Shown here: positions 43,058 through 51,822 of the stretch, piece by piece
Numbering within the stretch: position 1 is the stretch's first letter
Layout: every line of letters begins with the position of its first letter
Assembly (NCBI GenBank): GCA_902601865.1
Contig: CACKOX010000009.1
Location: 1 to 51,822, forward strand
Source: an uncultured Alphaproteobacteria bacterium
GTDB taxonomy: Bacteria; Pseudomonadota; Alphaproteobacteria; HIMB59
DNA: 51,822 nt
Direction: 5' to 3'
The notes under the pieces: model-generated
Database searches by the model: none
The model's input: only the letters and a program-made list of their open reading frames with translations
Told to the model about the DNA's origin: nothing
Program-made: the position numbers and the translations under genes

Positions 43058-44269
43058 ATGGCAAAAATTTCAGTAAAAAATCCAGTTGTCGAACTTGACG
43101 GCGATGAAATGACAAGAATTATATGGGATTTTATTAAACAAAAACTCATACTCCCTTATTTAGATATTGACCTTAAATATTATGATTTATCAGTTCAAAA
43201 TAGAGATGAAACAAATGATGAGATCACAGTTGAAGCAGCGAATGCAATAAAAAAGCACGGTGTTGGTATAAAGTGTGCAACTATTACTCCAGATGATAAT
43301 AGAGTATTAGAATTTAATCTTAAAAAAATGTGGCGCTCGCCAAATGGAACAATAAGAAATATTTTAGATGGCACTGTTTTCCGACAACCTATTATTTGTA
43401 AGAATATTCCAAGAATTGTAAGAACCTGGGACCATCCTATTGTTGTAGGAAGACATGCCTTTGGTGATCAATATAAGGCCACAGAAATGAAAATAGACAA
43501 ACCAGGTAAACTTTTTATGAAGTTTGTTGATGAAGATGGAAAAATAGATGAAAAAGAAGTTTTTCAATTTTCAAATCAAGGCGTAGCCCTCTCCATGTAT
43601 AATGTAGATGAGTCGATAAGAGGATTTGCAAGAGCTTGTTTTAATTATGGGCTCAAATTAAATTGGCCTGTTTATCTATCCACAAAAGATACAATTTTGA
43701 AAAAATATGATGGAAGATTTAAAGAGATCTTTCATGAAATTTTTCAAAATGAATTTGCATCTGATTTTGAAAATAAGAAGATTGTCTACGAGCATCGTCT
43801 TATTGATGATTTAGTTGCATCTTCAATGAAATGGTCTGGAAAATTTATTTGGGCATGCAAAAATTATGATGGGGATGTTCAATCTGATGCTGTCGCACAG
43901 GGTTTTGGCTCTTTAGGTATGATGTCTAGTGTTTTAATGACACCTAATGGTAAAACGATAGAAGCTGAAGCTGCCCATGGAACAGTAACTAGACACTATA
44001 GACTTCATCAAAAAGGGGAGAAAACATCTACAAATCCAATAGCATCTATTTTTGCGTGGACAAAAGGGCTAAACTTTAGAGGAGAATTTGATGGCAATGA
44101 TGAACTTATTAAATTTTCTAAATCACTTGAACAAACCTGTATCGAGACAGTAGAGTCTGGTCAGATGACTAAGGACCTGGCGATGTTAGTTGATAAAAAC
44201 TCTCCTTGGATGAATACTGAGGATTTTTTAAATTGTCTTGATAAAAATCTTCAAACTAAATTGAATTAA
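43058..44269 (+). CDS. icd: NADP-dependent isocitrate dehydrogenase (dimeric, eukaryote-like type)
   Basis: 403 residues. Oxidative decarboxylation of isocitrate to 2-oxoglutarate in the TCA cycle. It belongs to the homodimeric type II class found in Alphaproteobacteria and mitochondria: [54 protein letters not shown] (substrate Ser/Asn/Arg) and [30 protein letters not shown]. It is not the E. coli-type enzyme. Next to alaS-recA as in related genomes, convergent with alaS and overlapping it by 4 bases. Confidence 0.96.
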   Translation: MAKISVKNPVVELDGDEMTRIIWDFIKQKLILPYLDIDLKYYDLSVQNRDETNDEITVEAANAIKKHGVGIKCATITPDDNRVLEFNLKKMWRSPNGTIRNILDGTVFRQPIICKNIPRIVRTWDHPIVVGRHAFGDQYKATEMKIDKPGKLFMKFVDEDGKIDEKEVFQFSNQGVALSMYNVDESIRGFARACFNYGLKLNWPVYLSTKDTILKKYDGRFKEIFHEIFQNEFASDFENKKIVYEHRLIDDLVASSMKWSGKFIWACKNYDGDVQSDAVAQGFGSLGMMSSVLMTPNGKTIEAEAAHGTVTRHYRLHQKGEKTSTNPIASIFAWTKGLNFRGEFDGNDELIKFSKSLEQTCIETVESGQMTKDLAMLVDKNSPWMNTEDFLNCLDKNLQTKLN

Positions 44270-46923
44270 ATTTGGTTTTTAATACTTAAAAAAGCCTGAT
44301 TTACTCGATCTTTTTTATTACCACCAGCTTGTGCGAAGTCAATTCTACCTCCACCGCCTTTTGAACCAAGTATATCAAAGGTACTTTTGATTAACGTTCT
44401 TGCATCATAAAGATCGATTAAGTCATGGGTTAATCCAACAACAATAGAGACTTTATCATCATTAATTGTGATGCAAGCTAATATTGATTTAGATTTCTCT
44501 GATTTAAATTTGTCAAAAATTGATCTTAGTTCTTTGGGGGGTAAGTTATCTATCACTTGAGAAACAAAATTAATCCCATTAATATTTATTTCATCGATTT
44601 TATTATTATTAGAAAGGATTGATTTATTCTTTAAACTTTCTAAATAATTTTCTAATTTTTTTATAAAAATATTTTTATTGTCTTCGCTAAAACTAATCTT
44701 TCCATCTAATTTTTTTATTTGTGATATTAAATTTTTAATTTTATCATCAAGTTTTTTTTCAAGTAGTTTGCTTTGTTTTAATTTATTGCTAATTAATTCG
44801 TCAACCCTATCTCCAGTACAAGCTTCTATTCTTCTCACTCCTGAAGAAACAGACACTTCACTTATGATATGGAATTTTTTAATATTATGAACATTTGTTA
44901 CATGTGTTCCCCCACATAATTCAATTGAGTAAGGTTTATTATTTTTTTTACCAAGAGTAACAACTCTGACTTCGTCACCATATTTTTCACCAAATAAAGC
45001 CATAGCACCTTGTTTAAGAGCTTCATCTTGAGATTTAATATCAATTTGTGTTTCACATGAATTAGAAATTATGCTTATTACCTCTTTTTGAATAATTTCT
45101 ATTTGTTCAGTAGATATTTGTTTATTATGACTAAAGTCAAAACGTAGTTTATCCTCATTAACCAAAGATCCACGCTGTGCTACATGTGTTCCTAAATTAT
45201 TTCTTAGTGCGGCGTGGAGTAAATGTGTAGCTGAGTGATTTTTTTTTATGAGATCTCTTAAACTAGTATCAATTTTAAGTTTAACTTCTTGACCTATTTT
45301 AAAATTTCCTGAAGTCACATTACCAAAATGAATAAATATACCTTGAGGGGTTTTTCTTGTATCTGTTACTTTAAATTCAGCAGTATCTGAAGTGATAGTT
45401 CCTCTGTCTCCAACTTGCCCACCAGACTCAGCATAAAAACATGATTTATCAGTTATAATTACAGATTGTTCATTATTAACACTTAAATTTTGAACTTGCT
45501 TAGAGTTAGAAACTAATGCTGTTATATTTGCTAATATAGTTGTTTCTTTATAGCCATCGAAAGTTGTTGGTTTTACTTTTTTAGCTAAATCAAACCATAG
45601 TTTTTGGGTGTCTCCATCTCCACTACCCTTCCATGAAGATCTAGCTTCCTCTTTTTGAAGCTTCATTGCAGCATCAAATGATGCAACATCTACGCTAATA
45701 TTTTTTGATCTTAAATAATCTTGTGTTAAATCTAGAGGAAATCCAAAGGTATCGTATAATTTAAATGCTATTTTGCCATCTAGTTTATTATTTTTAATCT
45801 TAGGTAATTCTTGTCCGAGTATATCCAAACCCTTACTTAAAGTTTCTCTAAATTTTATTTCCTCAGAGTAAAGAGTTTCCTTAATAGCATCAGCACCTAT
45901 ATTAAGTTCTTGGTAAAAATCTCCCATTAAATTTTTCAATTCTTCAAAAATTTCATGAAATAATGCATCCTTGGAGCCTAATGAGTAAGCATGTCTTATA
46001 CCTCTTCTTAATATCCTTCTTAAAACATAACCTCTACCTTCGTTTGAAGGTAATACCCCGTCAGCTATTAAGAAAGAAGATGCTCTTAAATGATCTGCTA
46101 TAACTCTAAAACTAGATTTATTCTCCTCAGTTATTTTTTTTTGGATATGTTCTTGAGTAGTATCAATAATATTTGTAAATAGATCTGACGTATAATTATC
46201 ATTACTGCCATTCAATAAAGCAGTTATTCTCTCTAATCCCATTCCGGTGTCTACACATGGTTTAGGTAAATCTAATCTAGTTTTTTTGTCAAGCTGCTCA
46301 TATTGCATAAAAACTAAATTCCATATTTCAATAAAACGATCTCCATCCTCATCTAACGAACCAGGAGGGCCACCAAAGTACTTATCGCCATGATCATAAA
46401 ATATTTCTGAGCATGGTCCACAAGGTCCCGTATCTCCCATTGACCAAAAATTATCAGAGCTTGAAATTTTTATTATTCTATTGTCATGTAAATTACCAAT
46501 CTTTTTCCAAAAATTTTCTGCAACTTCATCATCATGATATATAGTAACCAATAATTTATTTTCATTAATTTTGAATTCTTTCGTGATTAAATTCCATGCA
46601 TATAAAATAGCCTCTTCTTTAAAATAGTCGCCAAAAGAGAAATTTCCCAACATCTCAAAAAAAGTGTGGTGCCTTGTTGTAAATCCAACGTTTTCAAGAT
46701 CGTTATGTTTACCACCTGCTCTGACACATTTTTGTGAAGTAGTAGCTCTTTTGAAATCTTTTTCTTCCATACCAGTGAAAACATTTTTAAATTGCACCAT
46801 TCCAGAATTTACAAACATTAATGAAGGGTCATTTTCTGGGACTAAAGATCCAGATTTTACGTGCTTATGATCATTTTTCTTAAAATAATCAATGAATGCA
46901 TTACGGACATGGTTAGAGTTCAT
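44266..46923 (-). CDS. alaS: alanyl-tRNA synthetase
   Basis: 885 residues from the ATG at 46923 (a TTG at 46929 would add two). Class II catalytic domain with motif 1-2 region [13 protein letters not shown] and [18 protein letters not shown]. The editing domain has [11 protein letters not shown] (HxxxH) and CGGTHV (Cys and His zinc ligands). A coiled coil and C-Ala domain ending [14 protein letters not shown] follow. It lies 38 bases after recA on the same strand, the conserved recA-alaS order. Confidence 0.97.
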   Translation of the reverse strand: MNSNHVRNAFIDYFKKNDHKHVKSGSLVPENDPSLMFVNSGMVQFKNVFTGMEEKDFKRATTSQKCVRAGGKHNDLENVGFTTRHHTFFEMLGNFSFGDYFKEEAILYAWNLITKEFKINENKLLVTIYHDDEVAENFWKKIGNLHDNRIIKISSSDNFWSMGDTGPCGPCSEIFYDHGDKYFGGPPGSLDEDGDRFIEIWNLVFMQYEQLDKKTRLDLPKPCVDTGMGLERITALLNGSNDNYTSDLFTNIIDTTQEHIQKKITEENKSSFRVIADHLRASSFLIADGVLPSNEGRGYVLRRILRRGIRHAYSLGSKDALFHEIFEELKNLMGDFYQELNIGADAIKETLYSEEIKFRETLSKGLDILGQELPKIKNNKLDGKIAFKLYDTFGFPLDLTQDYLRSKNISVDVASFDAAMKLQKEEARSSWKGSGDGDTQKLWFDLAKKVKPTTFDGYKETTILANITALVSNSKQVQNLSVNNEQSVIITDKSCFYAESGGQVGDRGTITSDTAEFKVTDTRKTPQGIFIHFGNVTSGNFKIGQEVKLKIDTSLRDLIKKNHSATHLLHAALRNNLGTHVAQRGSLVNEDKLRFDFSHNKQISTEQIEIIQKEVISIISNSCETQIDIKSQDEALKQGAMALFGEKYGDEVRVVTLGKKNNKPYSIELCGGTHVTNVHNIKKFHIISEVSVSSGVRRIEACTGDRVDELISNKLKQSKLLEKKLDDKIKNLISQIKKLDGKISFSEDNKNIFIKKLENYLESLKNKSILSNNNKIDEININGINFVSQVIDNLPPKELRSIFDKFKSEKSKSILACITINDDKVSIVVGLTHDLIDLYDARTLIKSTFDILGSKGGGGRIDFAQAGGNKKDRVNQAFLSIKNQI

Positions 46924-46961
46924 ATTCAAGGAATATAGATTAATTTAACTGAAATTTAATA

Positions 46962-48023
46962 TTATTCTTTTGAGCTTTTTTCGACTGTTTCCTCTGTCGT
47001 TGGAGGAGGTGGATCGATCATTAGCTCTTCCACCGTGTCTGAATTAGATCTAATTCTACTCTCAATCTCATTTAGCATTTCAGGATTATCTTTTAAAAAC
47101 TGCTTTGTGTTTTCTCTACCCTGGCCTATTTTCTCATCCTTATATGAATACCATGCACCAGACTTATCAATAATGTCAGCTTGGACGCCTAAATCAATAA
47201 TTTCTCCAATTTTAGAAATACCCTCACCATACATAATATCAAACTCGACCATTTTAAATGGAGGAGCCATTTTATTTTTGACAACTTTGACTCTAGTTTG
47301 ATTACCAATAATATTATCTTTATCTTTTATTGCACCAATTCTTCGAATATCTAATCTTACAGAGGAGTAAAACTTTAAAGCATTACCACCTGTTGTAACT
47401 TCAGGGCTTCCAAACATAACACCAATTTTCATTCTAAGTTGGTTTATAAATACAACCATCGTATTTGTCTTGGAAATAGAGCTAGTTAGTTTTCTGAGAG
47501 CTTGACTCATGAGCCTTGCTTGAAGTCCAGGTAAAGAGTCTCCCATTTCACCTTCGAGTTCAGCTCTTGGTACTAATGCTGCTACTGAGTCTATAACCAA
47601 TAAATCAATACCCTCTGATTTAACAAGGGTATCAGAAATTTCCAAAGCCTGTTCCCCAGTGTCAGGTTGAGATATCAATAATTCGTCTATGTTTACACCT
47701 AGTTTTTTTGCATATCCGGGATCTAAAGCATGTTCGGCATCAATAAATGCGCAAGTTCCACCCATTTTTTGAGCTTCTGCAATGATGTGAAGTGTAAGAG
47801 TTGTTTTACCCGAACTTTCAGGACCGTACACTTCTACGACTCTTCCTTTTGGTAACCCACCTATTCCTAATGCGATATCTAGTCCAAGCGAACCAGTTGA
47901 ATAAACATCAATATTTGTATCGATATCTTTTTTACCAAGCATCATTATGGAACCTTTACCATATGATTTTTCAATATTACTAATAACTGATTTAAGTTTG
48001 TTTAAATTTTCTTTTTTATCCAT
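46962..48023 (-). CDS. recA: recombinase RecA
   Basis: 353 residues. Strand-exchange ATPase for recombination and repair. Walker [10 protein letters not shown] at 67-75, Walker [23 protein letters not shown], and the DNA-binding L1/L2 loops (including [30 protein letters not shown]). An acidic, Pro-rich tail is typical. No recognisable SOS operator (GTTC-N7-GTTC or CTGT-N8-ACAG) is present in the 51-base upstream spacer. Confidence 0.98.
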   Translation of the reverse strand: MDKKENLNKLKSVISNIEKSYGKGSIMMLGKKDIDTNIDVYSTGSLGLDIALGIGGLPKGRVVEVYGPESSGKTTLTLHIIAEAQKMGGTCAFIDAEHALDPGYAKKLGVNIDELLISQPDTGEQALEISDTLVKSEGIDLLVIDSVAALVPRAELEGEMGDSLPGLQARLMSQALRKLTSSISKTNTMVVFINQLRMKIGVMFGSPEVTTGGNALKFYSSVRLDIRRIGAIKDKDNIIGNQTRVKVVKNKMAPPFKMVEFDIMYGEGISKIGEIIDLGVQADIIDKSGAWYSYKDEKIGQGRENTKQFLKDNPEMLNEIESRIRSNSDTVEELMIDPPPPTTEETVEKSSKE

Positions 48024-48031
48024 TTGATTCT

Positions 48032-48037
48032 ATTATA
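48032..48037 (-). promoter_or_regulatory. candidate recA -10 element (TATAAT)
   Basis: Perfect TATAAT on the minus strand (48037-48032), 8 bases before the recA ATG at 48023, giving a leader of 1-2 bases. AGTACA 17 bases upstream (48060-48055) is a poor -35 (3 of 6). Confidence 0.4.
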
Positions 48038-48074
48038 AATAGTAAATATTTGTTTGTACTAAACAAGAGTAATA

Positions 48075-48266
48075 ATGGAAAATAACTATAATTATAGCGA
48101 TTTTATACCGGGCACAATTGTGGAGTGCCCATCTCAGCCCGATTGGGGTCTGGGACAAGTTCAATCTTGTATAAATAGTAAAATCACTATTAACTTTGAG
48201 AACGTTGGAAAAAAAGTTATAGATTTAAATATCATAGATTTGAAAATATTCGAAAATGCTGACTGA
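48075..48266 (+). CDS. DUF3553 family protein
   Basis: 63 residues. Small protein of unknown function, recognised by FIPGTIVECPSQPDWGLGQVQS (family pattern PGxxVxxPxxPxWGLGQVQS) and then ITINFENVGKKVID. The fold resembles the short beta domain found at the C-terminus of UvrD/PcrA-type helicases, so a nucleic-acid or protein-docking role is possible; that is inference. AAGAG lies 6 bases before the ATG. It overlaps moaA by 11 bases. Confidence 0.85.
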   Translation: MENNYNYSDFIPGTIVECPSQPDWGLGQVQSCINSKITINFENVGKKVIDLNIIDLKIFENAD

Positions 48267-49245
48267 TAATTTTAAAAGAAAAATTGATTATTTAAGAATA
48301 TCTGTGACTGACAGGTGTGACTTAAGATGTACATATTGTATGGCTGAAGATGTTACTTTTCTACCAAGGCAGGAAGTCTTATCAATCGAAGAGATCATTA
48401 AACTTACAGACATTTTTAATGAGTTAGGTGTTAGAAAATTTCGATTAACCGGGGGTGAGCCTCTAGTCAGAAAAAATGTTGTTTCAATCATAGAGCATTT
48501 ACATAATCTAAAAATTCAGGGTAAAATTTCTGAACATACTTTAACTACGAATGGTACAAATTTATCTAAATATGCATCTATTTTAAAAAAAAATGGTGTT
48601 GAAAGAATAAATGTTTCCCTTGATAGCTTAGATCCAGAAAGTTTTAAAAGAATAACTAAATGGGGAGATCTTAATAAAGTTTTGTATGGAATAAAAGTTG
48701 CTAAACAAGAAGGTATCAAAATAAAGATAAATACTGTTTTGACTCACAATTTTAATGATAAAGAGATTTTTGGTATTTTAGATTGGTGTAAAAAAAATCA
48801 GTTTGATATTTCGTTAATAGAAATAATGCCAATTGGAAACATTGGAGAGAAGCGATTTAATCAATTTTTATCAATGAAAAAATTTGAAGAAGATTTAGTA
48901 AATAAGTTAAATTTAAATCCCTCTAAGCATAGAACTAACGGTCCATCCAGATACTATGAGTACTCAAATCATAACTCAAAAATTGGTATTATATCTGCTA
49001 TTTCTCATAATTTTTGTGACACTTGTAATAGGGTAAGGCTCACGTGCACTGGAAAGCTATATATGTGTTTAGGTCAAAATGATTTTGTAGATTTAAAGTT
49101 TGCTTTAAGAAATCAAACAAAAAATGATATTATTGCTCAGATAGAATATGCAATGTCAATTAAACCAAAAGCACATAACTTCGAAATTCAAAAAGATAAT
49201 TTTGGAGGCTATGTTAATCGTTACATGAATGAGACTGGTGGTTAA
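48256..49245 (+). CDS. moaA: GTP 3',8-cyclase MoaA (molybdenum cofactor synthesis)
   Basis: 329 residues. Radical SAM enzyme for the first step from GTP to cyclic pyranopterin. The N-terminal cluster cysteines are Cys21, Cys25, Cys28 (CDLRCTYC); the C-terminal cluster uses Cys254, Cys257 and Cys271 (NFCDTCNRVRLTC...MCLG). The protein ends Thr-Gly-Gly, the GG tail needed for activity. FRLTGGEPLVRK and NVSLDSLD are further blocks. No other moa, mog or molybdoenzyme gene is in the window. Confidence 0.96.
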   Translation: MLTDNFKRKIDYLRISVTDRCDLRCTYCMAEDVTFLPRQEVLSIEEIIKLTDIFNELGVRKFRLTGGEPLVRKNVVSIIEHLHNLKIQGKISEHTLTTNGTNLSKYASILKKNGVERINVSLDSLDPESFKRITKWGDLNKVLYGIKVAKQEGIKIKINTVLTHNFNDKEIFGILDWCKKNQFDISLIEIMPIGNIGEKRFNQFLSMKKFEEDLVNKLNLNPSKHRTNGPSRYYEYSNHNSKIGIISAISHNFCDTCNRVRLTCTGKLYMCLGQNDFVDLKFALRNQTKNDIIAQIEYAMSIKPKAHNFEIQKDNFGGYVNRYMNETGG

Positions 49246-49248
49246 TTC

Positions 49249-50010
49249 ATGAAAATCTGTTTTGTTTCTTTCCCTCTTGAAAAAAATATTGAGGCACAAG
49301 AAAAACTTATTAAAAAATATGGAAATTTTGAACCTGAAGAGGCAGATTTTATTGTCGCCCTTGGCGGAGATGGTTTTATATTAAAATCACTCCATAATTA
49401 TATGAAACTGAACAAACCTATTTATGGTATGAATTTTGGATCTGTAGGATTTCTTATGAATGATTACAGACTTGAAGGACTAGAAGAGCGTTTAAATAGT
49501 GCTCAGTTAACAAAATTAAGACCATTAGTTATGAAAACTCTAAATCCTACTGGTCAAGAAATTAAAGCAATTGCTATTAATGAAATAAGTATACGTAGAG
49601 AAAAATACCAAGCGGCAAAAATTCAAATTCTAATAGATAACGAAGTGAGAATTGAAGAACTCGTTTGTGATGGAGTGATATTGTCAACGGCAGCAGGAAG
49701 TACTGGATATAATTATTCTGCCTCTGGGCCTATCATTCCTCTTGGTAGTAATGTAGTAGCTCTAACTGCTGTAAGTGCCTATAGTCCCAGACACTGGCGG
49801 GGAGGCTTGCTAAAAGACAATGCCAAAATTAAAATTATAAATAATAACCCATCTAAAAGACCAATAGTAGTTCATGCAGATCATATTGAAGCTAAAGATG
49901 TTATATCTGTTGAAATAGAAATGTCCGAAGGTATGGAAATACCATTATTATTTGATAATGATCATAAGATTGAAGAACGTGTCTACAAAGAAATGTTTAA
50001 ATCTAGCTAA
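49249..50010 (+). CDS. nadK: NAD kinase
   Basis: 253 residues. Phosphorylates NAD to NADP. The catalytic GGDG is at 39-42 (VALGGDGFIL); NEISIRR is the conserved NE block, and CDGVILSTAAGSTGYNYSASGPIIP is the substrate-binding loop with SxPxGSTAY-type pattern. Slightly shorter than E. coli NadK. It follows moaA by 3 bases and precedes the exported-protein gene by 5. Confidence 0.95.
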   Translation: MKICFVSFPLEKNIEAQEKLIKKYGNFEPEEADFIVALGGDGFILKSLHNYMKLNKPIYGMNFGSVGFLMNDYRLEGLEERLNSAQLTKLRPLVMKTLNPTGQEIKAIAINEISIRREKYQAAKIQILIDNEVRIEELVCDGVILSTAAGSTGYNYSASGPIIPLGSNVVALTAVSAYSPRHWRGGLLKDNAKIKIINNNPSKRPIVVHADHIEAKDVISVEIEMSEGMEIPLLFDNDHKIEERVYKEMFKSS

Positions 50011-50015
50011 TTTAA

Positions 50016-51119
50016 GTGAAATCTATAATAAATTTCAAAGGGTTCTTAATTTTTTGTTTATTGATAATTATCTTTAATAAATCATATTCCAACGAATGCT
50101 TAACAAAAAAAGGACTGAATATAGGGTTTATAGAAAATAGTTATATTGATTATAAATATTATTTATATTACGCACTTGGTGATTACTCATTATTAAACAA
50201 TATAGAATTTACAATCAGTGAAGTTAATCAAAATGCAAATGAATTTGACATTATATTTGGTGAATATAGAGATTTAAAAAAGTTAAGTTTAAATCAAACA
50301 CAGATACCTGAAAAAGTTTTAAATTTTTATAATGATAATGAAATTGAAATTACAGGAAATTTATTCCCTCTAGATTTAGATACGTTTATTATATTAAGCA
50401 AAGACAATAATCAAAAATTAACTTTCGAAGAATTTTCAGAATTATATAATCCCATAAAGTATACTTTAGGAATGAGTTTCCAAACCAAAGAAGACATAAT
50501 TAATTTATTAATTTATCACTTAGAACAGCCCTCTATTAATCTAAATAGTGTCTCCTTTGAGTTAATAGCAGATTTATTTGTAAAAACTTACGAAAATCTG
50601 AATAAAAATATTTTAAATAATGACTTTTTAGAGGTTTATAACTCTTTTGAAAATTCTGAAAATGTTTATACATTATTTAGTGATGGTATTTTACTTAATA
50701 AAAATATTGGTTTTGAAAGTTTTCAACTCTTTCCAAAAAGTAAATATATTTGGAGCGATGAACAAGGAAAATTTCAACAAAATTTAGAAACAATCCCTTT
50801 TTCTTTTTATGGTTTTAGCGCCTATTTAAATAATTTTCAAAGTTCAGGTTTTTTATGCTATTTAATTGATGAAAAGGTAAGGTTAAAAGCCTTTAAAGAT
50901 TTTAATATTCAGTTAAGCCCTTTATCAATACATGAGGTAAAAAAAATCGAAGATGAATTACCTGATAATTACTTAAAAATTCTAGAAAATAAAAATAAAA
51001 ATATATTCAAACCCGACTATTTATCAGAGTACAAAAAGTATGATTTATTTTCTGGAGTTTTTTTTGGTCAAAATCAATTAGATGATATTTTGAACAATCC
51101 AGACTATTTAAATAGATAA
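50016..51119 (+). CDS. exported protein of unknown function, solute-binding-protein-like
   Basis: 367 residues from a GTG at 50016. Signal peptide about 1-25 (ending KSYSN). The mature part begins LNIGFIENSYIDYKYYLYYALGDY, continues with EFDIIFGEYRDL and later FIILSKDNNQKLTFEEFSELYNPIKYTLG, a pattern loosely like type 2 periplasmic binding proteins. There are no transporter genes beside it. I do not recognise a specific family. Weakly conserved composition (Asn, Lys, Leu, Phe) and a lone position suggest a lineage-specific periplasmic protein. Confidence 0.7.
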   Translation: MKSIINFKGFLIFCLLIIIFNKSYSNECLTKKGLNIGFIENSYIDYKYYLYYALGDYSLLNNIEFTISEVNQNANEFDIIFGEYRDLKKLSLNQTQIPEKVLNFYNDNEIEITGNLFPLDLDTFIILSKDNNQKLTFEEFSELYNPIKYTLGMSFQTKEDIINLLIYHLEQPSINLNSVSFELIADLFVKTYENLNKNILNNDFLEVYNSFENSENVYTLFSDGILLNKNIGFESFQLFPKSKYIWSDEQGKFQQNLETIPFSFYGFSAYLNNFQSSGFLCYLIDEKVRLKAFKDFNIQLSPLSIHEVKKIEDELPDNYLKILENKNKNIFKPDYLSEYKKYDLFSGVFFGQNQLDDILNNPDYLNR

Positions 51120-51171
51120 AAGTATTGAAAAACTTAAGTAATCGTCTAAATTCGATTAACTATTTTAACAT

Positions 51172-51258
51172 GGCCTCGTGCTGGAATGGTAGACAGTCTG
51201 GACTTAAAATCCAGTGGGATTTACTCCCGTGGCGGTTCGAGTCCGCCCGAGGCTACCA
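51172..51258 (+). tRNA. tRNA-Leu (anticodon UAA)
   Basis: Class II tRNA, 87 bases with encoded CCA. The acceptor GGCCTCG pairs with CGAGGCT (first pair G-U, as in E. coli tRNA-Leu UAA), discriminator A73. The anticodon arm TGGA...TCCA encloses a loop with TAA, reading UUA/UUG. The long variable arm GTGGGATTTACTCCCGT forms a GGG/CCC stem, and the T arm is GGCGG-TTCGAGT-CCGCC. Leucine identity agrees with A73 and the long arm. Confidence 0.96.
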
Positions 51259-51271
51259 TTTTTGTTATTAA

Positions 51272-51580
51272 ATGATAATCGTAGAAGTAACTTTTAAAAT
51301 AGATCCTTCTTTAACAAAAAAAAAATTAAGAGAAAAGTTTTTAGAGACAGCTCCGATTTACAAAAAAACACCTGGGTTGATAAGAAAGAACTATATTTCA
51401 GATCTTAATAATAATATAGCAGGTGGTGTATATTGTTTTGATAATATGCAAAACGCAAAAAAATGGTTTGATGAAGAAAGAATTAAATGGATCACAAATA
51501 GATACTCCAAACCTACATTAAAATTCTATGAAAACTTTGTAGTAGTAGATAACGAAACTAAGAGAATTATTAAAGATTAA
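51272..51580 (+). CDS. YdhR/YdhR-like monooxygenase-fold protein
   Basis: 102 residues. Small ferredoxin-like fold resembling the putative mono-oxygenase YdhR family: FKIDPSLTKKKLREKFLETAPIYKKTPGLIRKNYISD, then AGGVYCFDNMQNAKKWFDEE, the FExxExAxxW pattern. The substrate and whether it is an enzyme are unknown; YdhR homologues are dimeric. It lies alone between tRNA-Leu and the 5S gene, tail to tail with 5S. Confidence 0.8.
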   Translation: MIIVEVTFKIDPSLTKKKLREKFLETAPIYKKTPGLIRKNYISDLNNNIAGGVYCFDNMQNAKKWFDEERIKWITNRYSKPTLKFYENFVVVDNETKRIIKD

Positions 51581-51611
51581 TTATTGTAAATATGTAGCTG
51601 AGTATTTTAAA

Positions 51612-51724
51612 TAGGCGGCGTCCTACTCTCCCAAGCCTTAAGACTAAGTACCATCGGCGCTGGAGGCCTTCACGACCGAGTTCGAAATGGGATCGGGTTT
51701 TTTCACTCCGCTATGACCGCCACA
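51612..51724 (-). rRNA. rrf: 5S ribosomal RNA
   Basis: Minus-strand transcript beginning near TGGCGGTCATAGCGG and ending near AGAGTAGGACGCCGCC, whose GGCGG and CCGCC ends pair as helix I. Internal hallmarks are present: CCCGATCCCATTTCGAACTC (loop C region), CCTCCAGCGCCGATGGTACT and TGGGAGAGTAGG. About 110 bases; the exact ends are uncertain by a few bases. It follows 23S in the same direction, as in a normal rrn operon. Confidence 0.93.
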
Positions 51725-51765
51725 AACTTTTTATAACATGTAGTTAAAACTTTTCGCTGTGTATT

Positions 51766-51822
51766 ATAATTCAAGCATTGGATTATTAGTACTAGTTAGC
51801 TTCATGTGTTACCACACTTCCA
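51766..51822 (-). rRNA. rrl: 23S ribosomal RNA, 3' end only
   Basis: The minus strand shows the last part of 23S rRNA: GTGTGGTAACACATGAAGCTAACTAGTACTAATAATCC and then AATGCTTGA, matching the conserved 3' terminus of alphaproteobacterial 23S (AGCTAACCAGTACTAAT). It is cut by the window end. About 40 bases of spacer separate it from 5S. The 3' boundary is approximate. Confidence 0.92.

Noticed and set aside
51172-51254. Unusual G1-U72 pair in tRNA-Leu
   Set aside because: E. coli tRNA-Leu(UAA) has the same wobble pair, so it is a normal feature of this isoacceptor.
1-51822. CRISPR array, prophage, insertion sequence, toxin-antitoxin or biosynthetic cluster
   Set aside because: No regularly spaced repeats, transposase, integrase, phage or cluster-type genes were seen; composition and gene content are uniform core genome.
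1-51822. A wholly new multi-gene system
   Set aside because: Nearly every gene is a recognised core gene in its standard neighbourhood. The novelty lies in compaction and reduced proteins, not in a new system.

Overview
The window reads as 51.8 kb of ordinary core chromosome from a streamlined, very A+T-rich (roughly 70% by eye) Gram-negative alphaproteobacterium. The gene order supports this: rpoZ-rsh, dapA-smpB, gatCAB facing ruvX-pyrB-plsY-topA, hdaA beside purMN, pepA facing lptFGD-surA-pdxA-rsmA, fabD-fabG-acpP-fabF-gmk, rpsF-rpsR-rplI-dnaB-mlaEF-cvpA-purF, yfgM-bamB-der, and recA-alaS next to icd. All are alphaproteobacterial neighbourhoods. Low GC, almost no spacer DNA, shortened proteins and missing members of the usual clusters suggest a marine free-living lineage of the SAR11-like/HIMB59/AEGEAN-169 kind. 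The exact clade cannot be settled without a tree.

Layout. 1-5604 (minus): gatC-gatA-gatB, tRNA-Ser(GCU), dapA, smpB, rpoZ and a truncated rsh/spoT. 5606-10035 (plus): ruvX, pyrB, plsY, topA. 10025-13042 (minus): a DUF2066-like exported protein, hdaA, aspS. 13042-14521 (plus): purM, purN. 14513-16314 (minus): pepA, ndk. 16313-22714 (plus): lptF, lptG, lptD, a surA-position protein, pdxA, rsmA. 22704-26483 (minus): fabD, fabG, acpP, fabF, gmk. 26516-32915 (plus): rpsF, rpsR, rplI, dnaB, mlaE, mlaF, cvpA, purF and an apparent SDR relic. 32899-36340 (minus): thioredoxin-like, YfgM-like, BamB-like, der. 36356-36682 (plus): DUF2794. 36655-37254 (minus): rlmE. 37319-41617 (plus): an RND adaptor/pump pair. 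41570-42963 (minus): psd, pssA. 43058-44269 (plus): icd. 44266-48023 (minus): recA, alaS. 48075-51580 (plus): DUF3553, moaA, nadK, an exported binding-protein-like gene, tRNA-Leu(UAA), a YdhR-like gene. 51612-51822 (minus): 5S rRNA and the 3' end of 23S rRNA.

The genes form coherent functional sets. These are tRNA-dependent amidation (GatCAB with an AspRS that looks non-discriminating), purine and pyrimidine synthesis, type II fatty acid synthesis, phospholipid synthesis (PlsY, Psd, PssA), outer-membrane assembly (LptFGD, BamB-like, SurA-like, MlaEF), replication and repair, and translation. There is no stretch over 300 bases without a gene; the longest spacer is 94 bp (psd/icd).

I found no prophage, insertion sequence, CRISPR array, toxin-antitoxin or novel multi-gene system. 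The real interest is architectural. All seven convergent protein-gene junctions overlap in coding sequence. Three divergent pairs have start codons that abut or share bases. Several promoters appear to sit 6-9 nt from the start codon. Several proteins look pared down: a parvulin-less SurA, an RND adaptor without its hairpin, a Der with a damaged first G domain, and an SDR missing its motifs.
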